DNA of 64,000 bases from Sodiomyces alkalinus F11 (GCF_003711515.1 NW_021167080.1:4707255-4771254); one strand, 5' to 3'. Counted from the first letter of the stretch, positions 34,243 through 46,239 are shown. Numbers and translations: made by a program. Notes: a model not told the origin generated them from the letters alone.

Positions 34243-35796
34243 GACCAATTGGCCGGAAGGAGCTGGCTGTGAGAGAGGTTCAGGAGCTGCCAGAGGCGAC
34301 GTGCTTCGCTTCCACAGATGGGGGAGAAAGGCTGGAGCAGAAAGCAAGGAAATTGGGCCTTGATCGGCCGGGGCCTTGGTTAAGTACCACCAGACGGTAG
34401 CCATGGATGATCCTCTACGCTGTAACTGTACATCTTGACGGAAGGGGTATTGTCGTCGGGAACCGGACGACTCTCGCCGCCGGTCGTCGCTGACGTATCG
34501 CACTCAGGTCCCGCGTGTAAGTGCCTTGTCCCGCCTTGGAAGAGAGATTGACTTCATAGCGTCAACGGTGGTGCCGGTGCCGGCTAATTGTCGCGGGGCC
34601 GCCCGCCGCCCTGCCGCCGCCCTACAACGTACGTGAATGCTGTGAATGCTGTGAATGCCGAACTGGGCTTGCATCGTGAGTGGGCACGTCTAGGCTCCAT
34701 GACAAGCCGGGCTTAGATGATCCCTTACTAAGGCTATATTGCGCACTTTGCGCACCAATAGTAAGGGCACACCGGTCAGGCTAGCTCCGGGTTTCTGGAT
34801 CGTGAGGTTGGGAAGCGGAGACGGGTTGTGGTTCTCCAAGTGCGGAGACTGTATGCAAGTCTTTAACCCCCAGAGGTGCGGGGGAAACAAGGATCTTGGG
34901 CCGGTGAATGCGCTCATTTCGGAGTCCGTGGTTGTACACGTAGTGTATGTACATACGTTCCTTTTATCCACATGGGGATACAACGTATTAATGTCACCTC
35001 ATCTTTCCTTCCGGTCTTTTGGGGTTGAGGAGTTGGACCTGTCGCATGCATTCGTCAATAGCCGATTGCTACAGCGTAGAGGAGGGGTTGGTGCCGAGAC
35101 CGCCGATCGAAACATTGGGGAAATTAAGCATATGATGCCCACTAAATTGTTACGCGTCGTCACGTGATCCGATGGGGCCATATGGGGCCCTAGGCCCACA
35201 GAGCTTATGGTGGATTTCTGGGCGAGTTTACCGGGCAATATCCAATGACTCGGCACTTGAATCATTCAGGCATATTCAAACTTTTCGTTTTGTGCAGATG
35301 AGCCAATGTCCGAAGCCTTGCCTGCTCTGACTTATATCCTCTCTTCCGCAGCGGACTGGGGAATAAGCTTGACGCTCGAACTGCACAGGCATCAACAACT
35401 GGTTGGCGGGAGGTTATCGAAGAGCCACGCCAATTCCCTGCTGTTGGGTTCCATTGAATCAACTCGCTGTGCTACAAAATTGCCCTCCCTCTCTCCCATT
35501 AACTCAGTCAACGTTGCGGGAGTGATCGCATTTCCAACGTCATTTTGTCAATTCCTTTTGATTTGGCCAAACCTAGAATAGACTAGTTGGGACCATCCGA
35601 ATCCTGACAACGCCTGCCTTGACCGACCCAAAGACCAAAAAGACGAAACACACACACAAAAAAAAAAAAAGAGCCAAAGAAAGGACTGAGGAATGAGAAA
35701 AAGCCTGAACATCGTGGGAATCTTGTGACATGTACAGATGCATCAACCCAGTCCACCACTTCACCCCGCGCTCAACGCCTGGTGCGTTTACCCTAC
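34243..35796. other. Intergenic, no gene seen
   Basis: 5' flank of GH43 (-) and 3' flank of fibrillarin (-). It has short direct repeats of GTGAATGC at about 34634-34660 and an A-run at 35656-35671. No coding frame is supported. Confidence 0.5.
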
Positions 35797-37002
35797 TTAT
35801 TTTCCGTAGCGGTTGTATTCGGCGGCAACAAGGCAGTGGTCCCGTTCAAAGGGCTCTGTGTACGACGTCGTCTCAGTCAGTCACCTGCTACCGACACGAA
35901 TGGGCTCATGGTAGTTCATATGGGAAAGGAAGGCCTTACCTAGCGTAAGCTGCTCTTTGGGAGAGATACGTTCCGCACGCATCTTCTCGACTTCACTCGC
36001 GAAAACCTTGGCAGCAGGGGCCGTGCTATCGATACAGTTGGCCTTGATGGAGATGAGGATACCGCCGCCGACTTTGAGGAAATAATGGGCGTTCATAGCG
36101 ACGATACGCGCCTGGTCGGGCTGGGCAACGTCGGCGAAGATGGCGTCCACCATGGGCATGATCATGCGGTACTTGAGGGGCTGCCTGGCATCCTCGACAA
36201 TGGGGACGACATTGGTGCGCTTGGAGGCCATGGCGATCAAGTCGCGGCCGGATCGCGGGGAGAACTCGACGGCGTAGACAAAGCCGGTCGGTCCAACAAT
36301 GTCGGCTACGTGGGAGACGGAAGTGCCGGAAGCACCGCCCAGATAGAGCACCTTGGAGCCCGGTCCGAAATAGAGCTTGTCCAGACCGCCAATCACGCCA
36401 GCTGCCAGCTTCGAACGGAAAGGATTCCATACGCGATACTCAATCTTGGTGTTGGTCGTGGTGCCGTCCTCATTCTGGACGACGTTGTCGACGGAAACAC
36501 GCTTCTCGCCGTAAACGGACTCGCCGGGTGTCAGGTTGCGGGTTGCGATGGCGTCCTCCTTGCCGCGAACCACGAAGATGCCCTCGTGACGGTGAGGTTC
36601 CTAGAAGTATGGTTAGTCTCCCCTGTAGCCGGGTAGGTCGAGAAGAAAAGGATCCTCTACTTACCACGACAACCCTCTGGCCACCCCTTTGTCCAGGAGC
36701 GCCGCCGCGTCCGCCTCTACCACCACCACCCCTGCCTACACCGCCGCGGCCGCGAACACCTTGTGAATTCCACCTCCGTCAGCATGTCGGGACAACAGGC
36801 GAGCTGCGAGCTCAGCATAAAGATCCAGGCAAGTCTCACCTCCTCGGGGTGCACCTCTACCTCCACCACGACCACCTCGATCGCCGAAGCCTCCACGGCC
36901 ACCGCCGCGACCACCACGGTCGCCGAAGCCTCCACGACCGCCGCCGCGACCACCACGGTCACCGAAGCCGCCTCGGCCACCACCGCCTCTAAAAGGAGCC
37001 AT
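35797..37002 (-). CDS. NOP1: Fibrillarin, box C/D snoRNP 2'-O-methyltransferase
   Basis: Nucleolar methyltransferase of box C/D snoRNPs. It 2'-O-methylates rRNA and is needed for pre-rRNA processing; it also methylates a histone H2A glutamine in known homologues. Four exons: 37002-36840, 36759-36665, 36600-35940 and 35855-35797, giving 325 residues. Residues 1-85 are a Gly/Arg-rich domain with three copies of a [13 protein letters not shown] unit, an arginine-methylation type region. The catalytic domain begins [13 protein letters not shown] and contains [14 protein letters not shown], the SAM site [33 protein letters not shown] and [20 protein letters not shown]. It ends [19 protein letters not shown]. 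The first intron splits the Gly/Arg domain; a nearer acceptor would hit a stop, so the CACAAG acceptor is required. Confidence 0.97.
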
Positions 37003-37712
37003 GTCGTTCGCGACTTTCTTTTGTTGGGCAACGGAGATAAGATTGTTGAAGTTGGTTTTCGACTTGTGAAGGAAGGATAAAAAAAGTTGGTGCTCCGTTA
37101 CGACGGATCAGTAAATCAGCTACCAATTCAAGGGAAGTGGTTGGATGAAATTTTTCTTCGAAGTTTTTCTCCAGACCTAATTGGGAGGGTCTGGTCAAAA
37201 GCTTGGACCAAGCTGCAATACTGGGTGGGGCCTTCATGTCGTACTGGAATATATATGTTCCGCACGCCGAGCCATGGAACCGGACTCGACTCTCCGCAGT
37301 CCTCAGGTACGGACTATGGAGTACCTTTGATATGCGATTTCGATACACAAATAGGGAGCCAAATTTCTACATGAGATGCACATAATCAAGCAATTCCATT
37401 GCAAAGATAAAATGACTACGTAGGAAGGCGGAAATGAAATAACTGTACGAGATCCTCGTTTTGACTCTGTGAATGTGATTTGATTTTTTTTTCTACTCTA
37501 AATGAGGCACATACGCTGAGGTGGATTGATAGCTGTTTTAAGTAGGGCTGCAGAACCCTACCCATACAAATCCCAGTACCTTCTTGGTAAGCGAGCCAAC
37601 CAGACAGACTAAGTGGCCCTTGTCAAGTTGCGAATTGCGAATTTCTTCCAACCTGACTTTTGCAGACCACCGTCCACGACCGTCGGATCCATCATCACAC
37701 CCAGACATCACG
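37003..37712. promoter_or_regulatory. Divergent promoter region shared by fibrillarin and ribosomal protein uL22
   Basis: 710 bp between two head-to-head ribosome-production genes. No coding frame is supported. A T-run at 37482-37491 and AT-rich stretches are the only obvious elements. Shared regulation is inferred from arrangement and function. Confidence 0.5.
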
Positions 37713-38801
37713 ATGGTAAGTTATCGTCTTTGCTGTTGTTATTGACTCAGGGTCCTCTATCCTGTCTAGATTCCCGTTTCCCCATCTCGTGGCCAGTTGA
37801 CTGTCAAACACTCAATACAAACCCCCCCCGCCGGGCTGAGGCCGAATCAATTCAAACCGCGCGTTCGAAAAATGACATACTCGGACAGCTTGGCGATAAA
37901 ACCCGAAACCGCTGGCTGACATGACCACCTCGTGCAGGTTCGATACGCCGCCACCGAAATCTCGCCCGCGAAGTCGGCTCGCGCCCGCGGTGCCTACCTC
38001 CGCACCTCCTTCAAGAACACCCGCGAAACCGCCCAGGCCATCAACGGCTGGAAGCTCGAGCGTGCTCTTGCCTTCCTCGAGAATGTGAAGGAGAAGAAGG
38101 AGGCTGTTCCCATGCGCCGCTTCGCTGGCTCCACCGGCCGCACCGCACAAGGTATGACCTTCTCGATTCGACGACGGAAAGGGTTTTTGTTTGGAGGGAC
38201 ACAGCCCCTGGAATGAGGATAGTGAAGGGCTCGAAAATGCGGATCTTTGTCGGGGAAGGAGAGAAAGAAGGGGGGGGGGCGAGAAAGGGGGAACAACGCC
38301 TGACATCTCTTTGCCTGGATGTTGGCTCAAAGGCTCTCAACTGTGATGCGTGCTTTTGCTGACAAAGGGATACGTATCAACAGGCAAGCAGTTTGGCGTA
38401 TCCAAGGCCCGCTGGCCCGTCAAGTCCGCCGACTACCTCCTCGGCCTCCTCAAGAACGCCCAGGCCAACGCCGATGCCAAGGGTCTCGATACCGGCAACC
38501 TCGTCGTCAAGCACATCCAGGTCAACCAGGCCCCCAAGCAGCGGAGGCGGACGTACCGCGCCCATGGTCGCGTAAGAAACACCGCCGACATACCTCTCCA
38601 ATACAACGCTCCGACCCGACCCGCTGACATTTTCTCTCGTCCTAGATTAACCCCTACATGTCCAGCCCGTGCCACATTGAGCTTATCTTGACCGAGGGCG
38701 AAGAGGTGGTTCAGAAGTCGGACGCCGTGGCTGGCCGCTATGCCCATCTGAGCTCGAGGCAGCGTGGCGCCCGCGTCCGCAAGGCGCTGACCGCCGCCTA
38801 A
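37713..38801 (+). CDS. RPL17: 60S ribosomal protein L17 (uL22)
   Basis: Large-subunit ribosomal protein that lines the peptide exit tunnel. Four exons, 37713-37715, 37938-38151, 38384-38571 and 38646-38801, give 186 residues, near the usual 184. The first exon is just the ATG: it is followed at once by GTAAGT, and the protein continues with [18 protein letters not shown] after the intron. Conserved blocks include [70 protein letters not shown] and [14 protein letters not shown]. Three introns near the 5' end and strongly biased codons are typical of fungal ribosomal protein genes. The short TC-rich leader and the position of the start-codon exon suggest intron-dependent expression, which is inference. 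Confidence 0.97.
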
Positions 38802-39807
38802 GGAGGAGGATTTAACGAACCTGGGTTCGCCGGGGGCTGGAAGGATCAACACAAAGCAGGCAGACCGAGCTGGTCGGGGGGATGGGAGTTATGAGTGCGG
38901 ATGATATACATGCATGCGCTGCGGCTTCTTTCTCTTTTGCTGGTGTACAGGAACGGCTATGGTGATTCATGGCATTAGGGATCGGGCATGCAAGACAAAA
39001 ATTACTCTCTTATCCGAGAGACGGGTTCTCCAGCATTTCACGAAAAAGATACAAGTGAACTTCAGGCAAGTGAGCTACAAGTCATATGCTCGTGGTCAAT
39101 CTTTGCTGTTCTCCCTTCGATGTTGAGAGAATTCCGAGTCTGCATCCAACAGTGCTCTGGGAGCCTGGGGCGTCCCGGAAACAACCCAGAGTGATTGGCG
39201 GGTATTAGGTCAACTCTACTACCTAGGTAGCTTTCTGGACGAGCTCCCAAGATGGCTTCTCGAAGGAGGAACTAAGATGACGGCATACCTGACCAGTCAT
39301 GATCAAAGAGTGGCATTGCACAGCCATCACCGTACGGAGTAGTGCGTCTCTGATCCAGTCCTGTCAAGGATCCATTATCCCGATCCGCGTCTTATTCCTC
39401 ATCCTTATTCGTACGACTTACAGTCCGAATATTGCGACGCCTGATTGCAAGTAGCCGACAGATCACGGACACGGTAGAAGCGGGCGGCTCAATCAGAAAG
39501 ATATTATATTGGACCCGGGTTAGTTGGTCCGGGTCTTCTTCGTGTCTCGGGGTTCTTAATGGTATTTAGATCGCAAGCCGGTATCCACAATGTCCGTAGT
39601 ATCCGCCCCGGCCCGGTTTCCACCCCAAAAGGTCAGACGCCATGCAAGTCCCTATGGTCGCATGCTATGAACACCAGTCATAATCATACTCCGTACTCCG
39701 TACTCCATAGCCAAACGCATATCCTATGCACCTTTGTGCAAAGCCCATTCCCGCACAATACTCACTCCCTAGGTACGAAGCCGACCTCTCATCGAACGCC
39801 GCGGGAG
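38802..39807. other. Convergent 3' flank, no gene seen
   Basis: Between RPL17 (+) and the F-box gene (-). TACGGAGTA-type motifs occur at about 39332-39342 and 39688-39708. An open frame entering from 39559 is the antisense shadow of the F-box gene. Confidence 0.5.
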
Positions 39808-42342
39808 CTATCCCTCCCCGTAGTAGACAAAGGAGCGGGGAGAGAAAGGCGGGCTCTTCGCCCCTACAATATCGCCGCTGAACCGACCCCGACCGGGGTC
39901 CATGATGCCGTCAAGTTTCGCCGCTTGGATGACGTGGGCGTCATACCAGTTCGTCCACTTCGTCCCCATCCCAAACGCGTCACAGAGATTATGATGCTCC
40001 TGCGGCCGGAGCCAGTTGACGATCTTGGCCGCCAACTTGTCACTGCACTGCTGCACGTAGGGGGCGAGAACCTTGCGCCGTGCGTTGATCTCGAACGGCT
40101 CTTCCCACGGCGAGCCGTCCGGCAGCACGCTCCTCGTGTCGATAAAGGGCGCCGCCACGCCGACGTAGCCGCAGGACCTGAACGTCATTCTGTTGAGCTT
40201 GTACTCGTGCTGCTGCCGGCGCAGGTTCCCGGGCTGCGGCAAGAAGTCCATGCTGATGTCCGGGTCCGTGGACGGCTGGCTGACGAATTTCGCCCGGCCA
40301 GACGAGATGAGGTCCGCCATGTTCGGGCCGGGGGTGAAGTGATCTATGATCCCGTCCCAGGAGAACAGGCTCGGTCTTGTCAACCGCGCGGGTGTAGTAG
40401 CGGGCCACGCGGGGGCAGGAAACGAAGAAGCGCCGCCAGCGGCCTCGTTGAGGTGAGAAAGCACGGGATGCTGCTGCTGGTGCAAGTTGTTCCCGAATGT
40501 GCCTTGGCCCGGGTTGAACGGGTTCTGCGTCGCGGCTTGGACGGCCTGGAACCAAGCCTGAACGCCGCCGCCCGGATTCTGATTCTGGTGGGTGGGATCT
40601 GGTTCAATCAAGGCGGCCAAGGCGGCGTTTACGGCCGGTTGGTTTGCTTGGGCAGCCACGGGTTCAAGTTGCTCCGTCGTCATGGGTCGGCCTGTGAGGG
40701 AAACCGACTCCAGTTCGAGCCGCTGAAGAGATTCGAGCGCCATCGTTCGGAGGACTTGCACGAAGACGTGGGGCGTGGCGTAGCAGTTCTTCAGCGATAG
40801 GTGGTTGACAAACGGCAGCGACAACAACTGGTCTGGCGACTTGGCTGCGTCGGGATGGACCATCCACGTCGGCATGCAGAGAGGCGCCGGAAGGACGTAT
40901 CGGTTGCGCTGGTAGAGGCCCGGTGCAAACTCGCCGCCGCAAAGCCATTCGAAATGAAGGGAGGTGATGTTCCTTTGCCGGCCAACGAACTCCTGAAGCA
41001 AGGTAAATACGTGGGATACGGAATCCACGGGGGACACGCTGATGTCCTGCAGGCAACCAGGTGCGATCTTGGCCACGTTGCGCCAGTCCGGAACAACTGC
41101 GAAAGAGACAACATTCAGACTCGGGAGACTCTGCCAAAAGTCATTCCGCTGGAACATGAAGACGTGACTGCTGGGGATTTTCGCAACGGTCAGAGTTGTC
41201 AGTGACTGAAACAGGGAGGCACGCGAGTTGTCTATGACGGCAATAATGTAGGACTGGATCAGAGCACGGTGTACCCATTCTAGCTCGAGGAGCAACTCCT
41301 GTTGCGCTCGAGTCAGCCACCGCGGTTGCAGAGGGTGACTGGTACTGGTACCGGTACCGGTACCGGTATGGGTTCCGGTACCCGGAGTTTCCGGGAAGCT
41401 GGTCGGGTCGCTCCGTTGCGTGGTGGTGTCGCCGTCGGACTCGTGGTTAGTGACGCCCTCCGCGAAGCCGTCCGGGGTTTCGATGGAAGGGGCAGAGATA
41501 GTCCTTTCGTCGACGTCAATGCCCATCAAGGATGTACGTTCGGTCCAGAGGAGAACGTTGACAGCATCCCGGACCTGCGGCTCGGCGTATCCGGCGCTCC
41601 TGACCATGGACGCCAGGACATTGTACTTGAAGTCGTGTGGATTCTCGAAGGCCGGCTTCGTTGCGGGCTTGGCAGCAAGTCCCATGCGTTCCTGGCGTCG
41701 TTGCCGGGCCTGGTATGGTTTATTGCGAAGACCGAAGACGGGGTGTGGCTTGGGCGGACAGTCGGGATTTCGATCCGGGCCGCAGAGATAGCCCAGGCCG
41801 GCGTCGCAGCAGAGGGCGAGTTCGCGAACTTGGCTCAGACATTGCAGAGCATCCTTCAAGCTAGCGGTCTCATCTGCGGCCTGCTCTAACCCCTCGAGCT
41901 CGGTGTAGCGCATGTACGAGTCGTGCGGCCAACGGTAGATGCCCCAGTAGGTTGGGATGGCCTTTTGCGTGGGTTTGGTGGGCGGGTAGGCAAGAGTGTC
42001 TTCGTCCAGCTCGAGGGAGAGCGCGAAGCGCACGATATGTTGGCCGAAGGACTGGAAAATGCGCATCCCGTCGGAGAGCAAAGTGCCAGGCCGCGAGAGG
42101 CCTTGACTTTGGTGGTCCCAGGACGCTCTGTCCGCCGCGAGTCGATGCGCGGATGTGTACATCTCAGCTTTGAATGGCACGACGACGCTGCGGAAGTATT
42201 TCGCCGAGACATTTTCTTCGAATTCCTTGTTCACGAGGCGAAGGTTCTTGACGTCCAATCGTGACAAGTAGCTGCTGATGTGGTCGAAGATCTCGATGGG
42301 GATTGTGCCGGAGGGCCAAGAAGATGAGAGGGGTGGTGTCAT
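39808..42342 (-). CDS. Large F-box protein
   Basis: Substrate-adaptor-type protein of SCF ubiquitin ligases. Intronless, 844 residues. The F-box is at about 12-50: GTIPIEIFDHISSYLSRLDV, then KNLRLVNKEFEENVSAKYFR, with the Leu/Pro pattern that binds Skp1. The remainder is a long fungal-type region with scattered leucine-rich stretches (FQSLTTLTVAKIPSS; HLSLKNCYATPHVFVQVLRT; RLELESVSLTGRPM) suggestive of irregular LRRs. A low-complexity TGTHTGTGTGTSTS tract lies at about 325-340 and a Gln/Asn-rich loop (NPGQGTFGNNLHQQQH) at about 625. Many fungal F-box proteins of this size carry no further domain, and the substrate is unknown. The start at 42342 places the F-box at the extreme N-terminus as usual. 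Confidence 0.88.
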   Translation of the reverse strand: MTPPLSSSWPSGTIPIEIFDHISSYLSRLDVKNLRLVNKEFEENVSAKYFRSVVVPFKAEMYTSAHRLAADRASWDHQSQGLSRPGTLLSDGMRIFQSFGQHIVRFALSLELDEDTLAYPPTKPTQKAIPTYWGIYRWPHDSYMRYTELEGLEQAADETASLKDALQCLSQVRELALCCDAGLGYLCGPDRNPDCPPKPHPVFGLRNKPYQARQRRQERMGLAAKPATKPAFENPHDFKYNVLASMVRSAGYAEPQVRDAVNVLLWTERTSLMGIDVDERTISAPSIETPDGFAEGVTNHESDGDTTTQRSDPTSFPETPGTGTHTGTGTGTSTSHPLQPRWLTRAQQELLLELEWVHRALIQSYIIAVIDNSRASLFQSLTTLTVAKIPSSHVFMFQRNDFWQSLPSLNVVSFAVVPDWRNVAKIAPGCLQDISVSPVDSVSHVFTLLQEFVGRQRNITSLHFEWLCGGEFAPGLYQRNRYVLPAPLCMPTWMVHPDAAKSPDQLLSLPFVNHLSLKNCYATPHVFVQVLRTMALESLQRLELESVSLTGRPMTTEQLEPVAAQANQPAVNAALAALIEPDPTHQNQNPGGGVQAWFQAVQAATQNPFNPGQGTFGNNLHQQQHPVLSHLNEAAGGASSFPAPAWPATTPARLTRPSLFSWDGIIDHFTPGPNMADLISSGRAKFVSQPSTDPDISMDFLPQPGNLRRQQHEYKLNRMTFRSCGYVGVAAPFIDTRSVLPDGSPWEEPFEINARRKVLAPYVQQCSDKLAAKIVNWLRPQEHHNLCDAFGMGTKWTNWYDAHVIQAAKLDGIMDPGRGRFSGDIVGAKSPPFSPRSFVYYGEG

Positions 42343-43489
42343 GATGGGCGAGAAAGTATTTGTTCGTCAGTTTACGTGGGAACGTCGTGTCGCAGTCTGG
42401 GTGTGGCTTCGTGATCGGGGGTCGCGATTCCCGCTGAGGCACGGCATGGCGAGGCTTTATACCCGACGTAACTTGTCCCCGGCGCAGGGATAGGGATAGA
42501 TCGAACAGGCAGAAACCAAGGGGGGGCGCTAAAGAACGAGAGTAAGAGGGAGATGGAGAACCCCAAGTTGTTTTGTGGTAGATGTGGTCGTCGTCTATAG
42601 AGAATAAGCTTCGACCCTGTGTGATCTAAGGTATAGTAGTTGGAGTGGTGGGGGAATTCAGTTCGACAGAACTCGCCAACGATGCGGCCGAAGGACGAGA
42701 AAGGTAATAAGGTACCTGGTAAGGTACCTAAAGTTGGAATATACTTCTTAGGTACTTGTAACGATGGAAAATCATTCTTACGGTGATTCTGATTGGTCAG
42801 ATTAATCCCTACTAGGCTAGGCTACAACCCGGTGAAACAACACGGGATTAGATAAGGTTTTTTAGGCAGATGTACGATTACCTTATATAAGACGTTGTCG
42901 CTATCTAACGCCGCAACGGTCACAAAAGCCACTGCCAGCACTACCCCTTACTTATAGGCGCGCAGTCTTGACCTCTTACCCTGGACTAAGAGGCCTGGAA
43001 CAGCTAGTTACTCTGTTTCTGCTAGAAAACAAGGAACTATCTCTAACTCCCAGGGGAAATAGTCGGCATCTTCGGAAATAAAGTACACCATAGTCCCAGT
43101 CAATGGTCGACCCCGATGAGACGGCGGAATTTTTTTTTTTTCCAATACGCGCATGCAGCCCTAAAGCTATGGCGCGAGTCTATAAGGAGACTAATCCTAT
43201 AACGAGTTAACTAGTATGTTTACATAAACCTGTTAATAGTGAAGTGAAATCCTTATAGTAGCTAGAGCTGTGGCAGTCCAGTTATATCATTCCGGGAAGT
43301 GTCTTGTCAGTTGCGCGCTCCTTGAAGTGCAGACGGCGGATATCTTATAAGTGAAGACTTGTTCTACTGAGTATCCGTAGTCGAATCTAGGCACATGTCT
43401 GGCAAAGGTACAATTTATTGCTTTAAAAGCGGGTATCTTAGGTAGTGATAATAGGTAGTGATGAAATTAGACAAGCCCCCCTTCGACCC
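42343..43489. other. Intergenic region, partly AT-rich and possibly RIP-touched
   Basis: 5' flank of the F-box gene and 3' flank of the TFIIIC gene. GGTACC/AAGGTACCT motifs lie at 42709-42735. From about 42780 to 43440 the sequence becomes AT-rich with many TA steps and short stop-filled frames, resembling the large island at 46-55 kb. A T-run is at 43130-43142. No intact gene is seen. Confidence 0.45.
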
Positions 43490-45865
43490 CTAATGGTCAA
43501 CTCCCATATCCAAGACCCTTACCAGTCCCGACGCCATGGCGATGCCAGCCCAGCAAGCAAAATCAATATTCGGGTTCCACGCCATGGCTGTGGTCCTGGA
43601 AAGCGGCTCTCGCAGGATAATCTTGGTCGGATCAGAATACAGCCCAAATTCCCCGTCCCCCTCTCCGTCCCCGTCCCCGGCTGCATTTCCCTCCATATCG
43701 CCTCCCGCCTCGCCCCCATCCACTGTCGGCTTACGCCGCACCCTCTTCCGTGTACTCTTGGTCTTCTTATGCGCCTGGCCCATGTGAATCAGCGCCCTAT
43801 GTCCGTGATTTAGGATGGCCCCGAAGCCCTGCAGGATGCGCGAGACGCCGCGGAAGGGTAGCTCGCGGGCGGCAGCGGCAGCAGAAGTAGCCCCGGTGTC
43901 GCCATTCTTCTCAGCGAGAACCGGGGTCGGGTTGTGCAGGCGCGCAGCGGGAACGTGCTCGTGCTCCAGAATCTTCACCTTCTGACCCGGCGGGTAATGG
44001 CGCGGCGCAAAGATGCGGTTCATCGGGTTGCACGCCCACACGGAACCGTCGAGCAGGGCGACCAGGAGAAAAGGGTGGTGGCAACCGACGGCCAGGGCGG
44101 TCGGGGCGGCGTCGCCGTCCATGACCTTGCGCATGGTGGCGGCGAAGGTGCGCGAGTGGACGAAGGAGACGGTGGTGTTGAGGGGGCTCGTGGAGGCGGT
44201 GAGGGAGAAGAAGCCCTGGAGGTGGTCGCTCCACTGCAGGAGGTTCGACTGCGTCACCGTCGACGGGTTGGTCTGGCAGCTCGATTCGCTGCCCGGGTCG
44301 AGGAGGTCGAGCAGGGTCATGAAGCCGCTCACGGCGGCCGAGGCCACAACGTGCGGGTGCGACGGGTAGGCGGACGCGATGTTGATCACGTGGGTGCTGT
44401 GGACGGGTTGGCGGGCGAGGCAGCATCGCGGGGCGAGGGACCAGAGGGCTACGCTGCCGTCGCTGTGCCCTGTGACGATGCGATTGATGCCGGCCCAGGA
44501 GAAACATGTCACCTCGACTGAGGTTTTCTCGTCTTCGTAGCCCAAGGAGACTAGCGGCTTGTCGATTTTTTCTACTAGTTTTGAGCATGATGGTTTTGGT
44601 ATGTTTTATGACGTGATGAGATGAGGATGAGGAGTCATACCATAAGCAGACAGTTCGTCTTCTCCCGGCTCTTCGACGGACAAGACGTGCACTTGGCCGT
44701 CTCCAGACAACACGGCCAAAACACCGAGATGATGATCCACCACGGAAGGTACGGGACACCACTCGACTTTCTTCACCCTGCCCCAGTCAAAGCACAGAGT
44801 CTGGACGAGGCGTGGCGGTTCTTTCGACGGATACATGACCCCGTTGTCTCCTTGGAACCCCTGAAATTCCCATAGTTGAACGATGCCGCGTTTCTGTTCC
44901 TCGTTCGACGGAGTGTGGGCGGCGGCCTCCCGCGCGTCGACATCCTGATCAGTGTGCGGAATCGCCGCCAAGGCGAGAATCTGAGTGATGGATTTCGCCC
45001 GCGGAGCCCACGCCATGAATGTAACGATGCCTCCGACGTCGAACATCCAACCGGCTGGTTGTCCTCCGGATCGGTTCGCACCACCATTGGCATCACTGCT
45101 GGCATCACCGCTGGCGCCAAAGGGCAGACCGTCATGACCCAGTGTGATGCTCTGATGGTAGCTAAACGTAAACTCTCTCTGAGAAGCATGAGAGGTGTGC
45201 GGTCCCATGAGAACCCTCAGCTCCGCAACCGGGCGAACAAGATACGGGCTCGCTTCGTCCGCGCTCAACCCCCGGGCCGTCTGACCTTTACCCTCGCGGC
45301 GCAGATGGTCCCAAAAGCGGCAAAACCAATCCCTCTGCGCCAGGGCCTGGGTCCATTCAAAGTCGTCGGCCACCCACGGGGTCGGCTGGGGGCATTTATC
45401 CTGGTCGAGGAGCTTGGAAGGCAGCACCTCGTAGTGGCGCCAGCGACTGACCATGGCCTCGGCGGCGGCCACGGCGCCCTTGTCGGGGCCGTAGAAATCT
45501 TCGCAGAAGCAGATGCGGATCCAACCCCCCAGGACGCCGTGGTACCACCGGGTTTGCGTCAGCCGGGCGGAATGGGGGTACTGGGCCAGGGCATTGGCGT
45601 CGTTGCCGGGAGACTGCCCGGACTGCTGTGCCTGTGGCTGCTTGGGAAGTTGTCTCTTTGCCTGCCTGCCCGCGGTCTTTCGCTTGCCTTTTCTCCGGGG
45701 ATAGGAGTCGTATTCTGCGTCGGAGTTGACTTCTTCCGGTTTGATCGGGTCGTCATCGTCGTTTTCCTCTTCGGCGTCGGAGTCTGGGGGGATGAAGTTG
45801 TCATCGTCACTGTCTTCCCCGCCAGATGCCTGGTATTGCACACTTTCTTGGTCATCAAGGTCCAT
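43490..45865 (-). CDS. TFIIIC WD-repeat subunit (Tfc6-like)
   Basis: Probable subunit of the RNA polymerase III factor TFIIIC, which binds the B box of tRNA genes. Exons 45865-44641 and 44571-43490 give 768 residues. The N-terminus is acidic (about 1-55, SGGEDSDDDNFIPPDSDAEE), followed by a basic stretch (PRRKGKRKTAGRQAKRQ). The body has WD-like blades: GGIVTFMAWAPRAKSITQIL, IVQLWEFQG, VKKVEWCPVP, LAVLSGDGQVHVLS, VEVTCFSWAGINRIVTGHSD, GSVALWSLAPR, and at the end TTAMAWNPNIDFACWAG. A basic loop (KKTKSTRKRVRRKP) and a GDGDGEGDGE run sit near residue 690-725. The intron has two in-frame TAG acceptors three bases apart (NAGNAG), so two products differing by one residue are possible. Assignment to Tfc6 rather than another WD protein is by overall layout. 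Confidence 0.82.
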
Positions 45866-46239
45866 AACAACCTGGTTATGAGAGAAGCCAAGCTAAGCGG
45901 AGGGAAGCGATACCCTGGTGGAAGGGTTGTAGTTATGTGTTGAAGTCGGAAGATGTTGTAAGAAGCTGAAGGTGATTCAGCGATGTTGAGATACGGGTCC
46001 GAAAGATGTACCTTCATTGTATCTTAACCGTACCGGCATGCCCTATCGCGTCTCATAAAGTACAACAAGATCTTTATGGATACTTTCCCAGTATTCGGTG
46101 GACTGAGGAGACAGCTTAGTCATACCGACAGTACAGTACGTGGGCTGCCATTGAGACATAGATACGTCGACCCCCCCCTTGTATTCAACCGTCAGTGATT
46201 ACTACGGCAAGCGGCATGACGGTCTGTTTCAACTTCCAA
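45866..46239. other. 5' flank of the TFIIIC gene
   Basis: Normal-composition promoter flank that grades into the AT-rich island at about 46.2 kb. No gene is seen. Confidence 0.5.
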
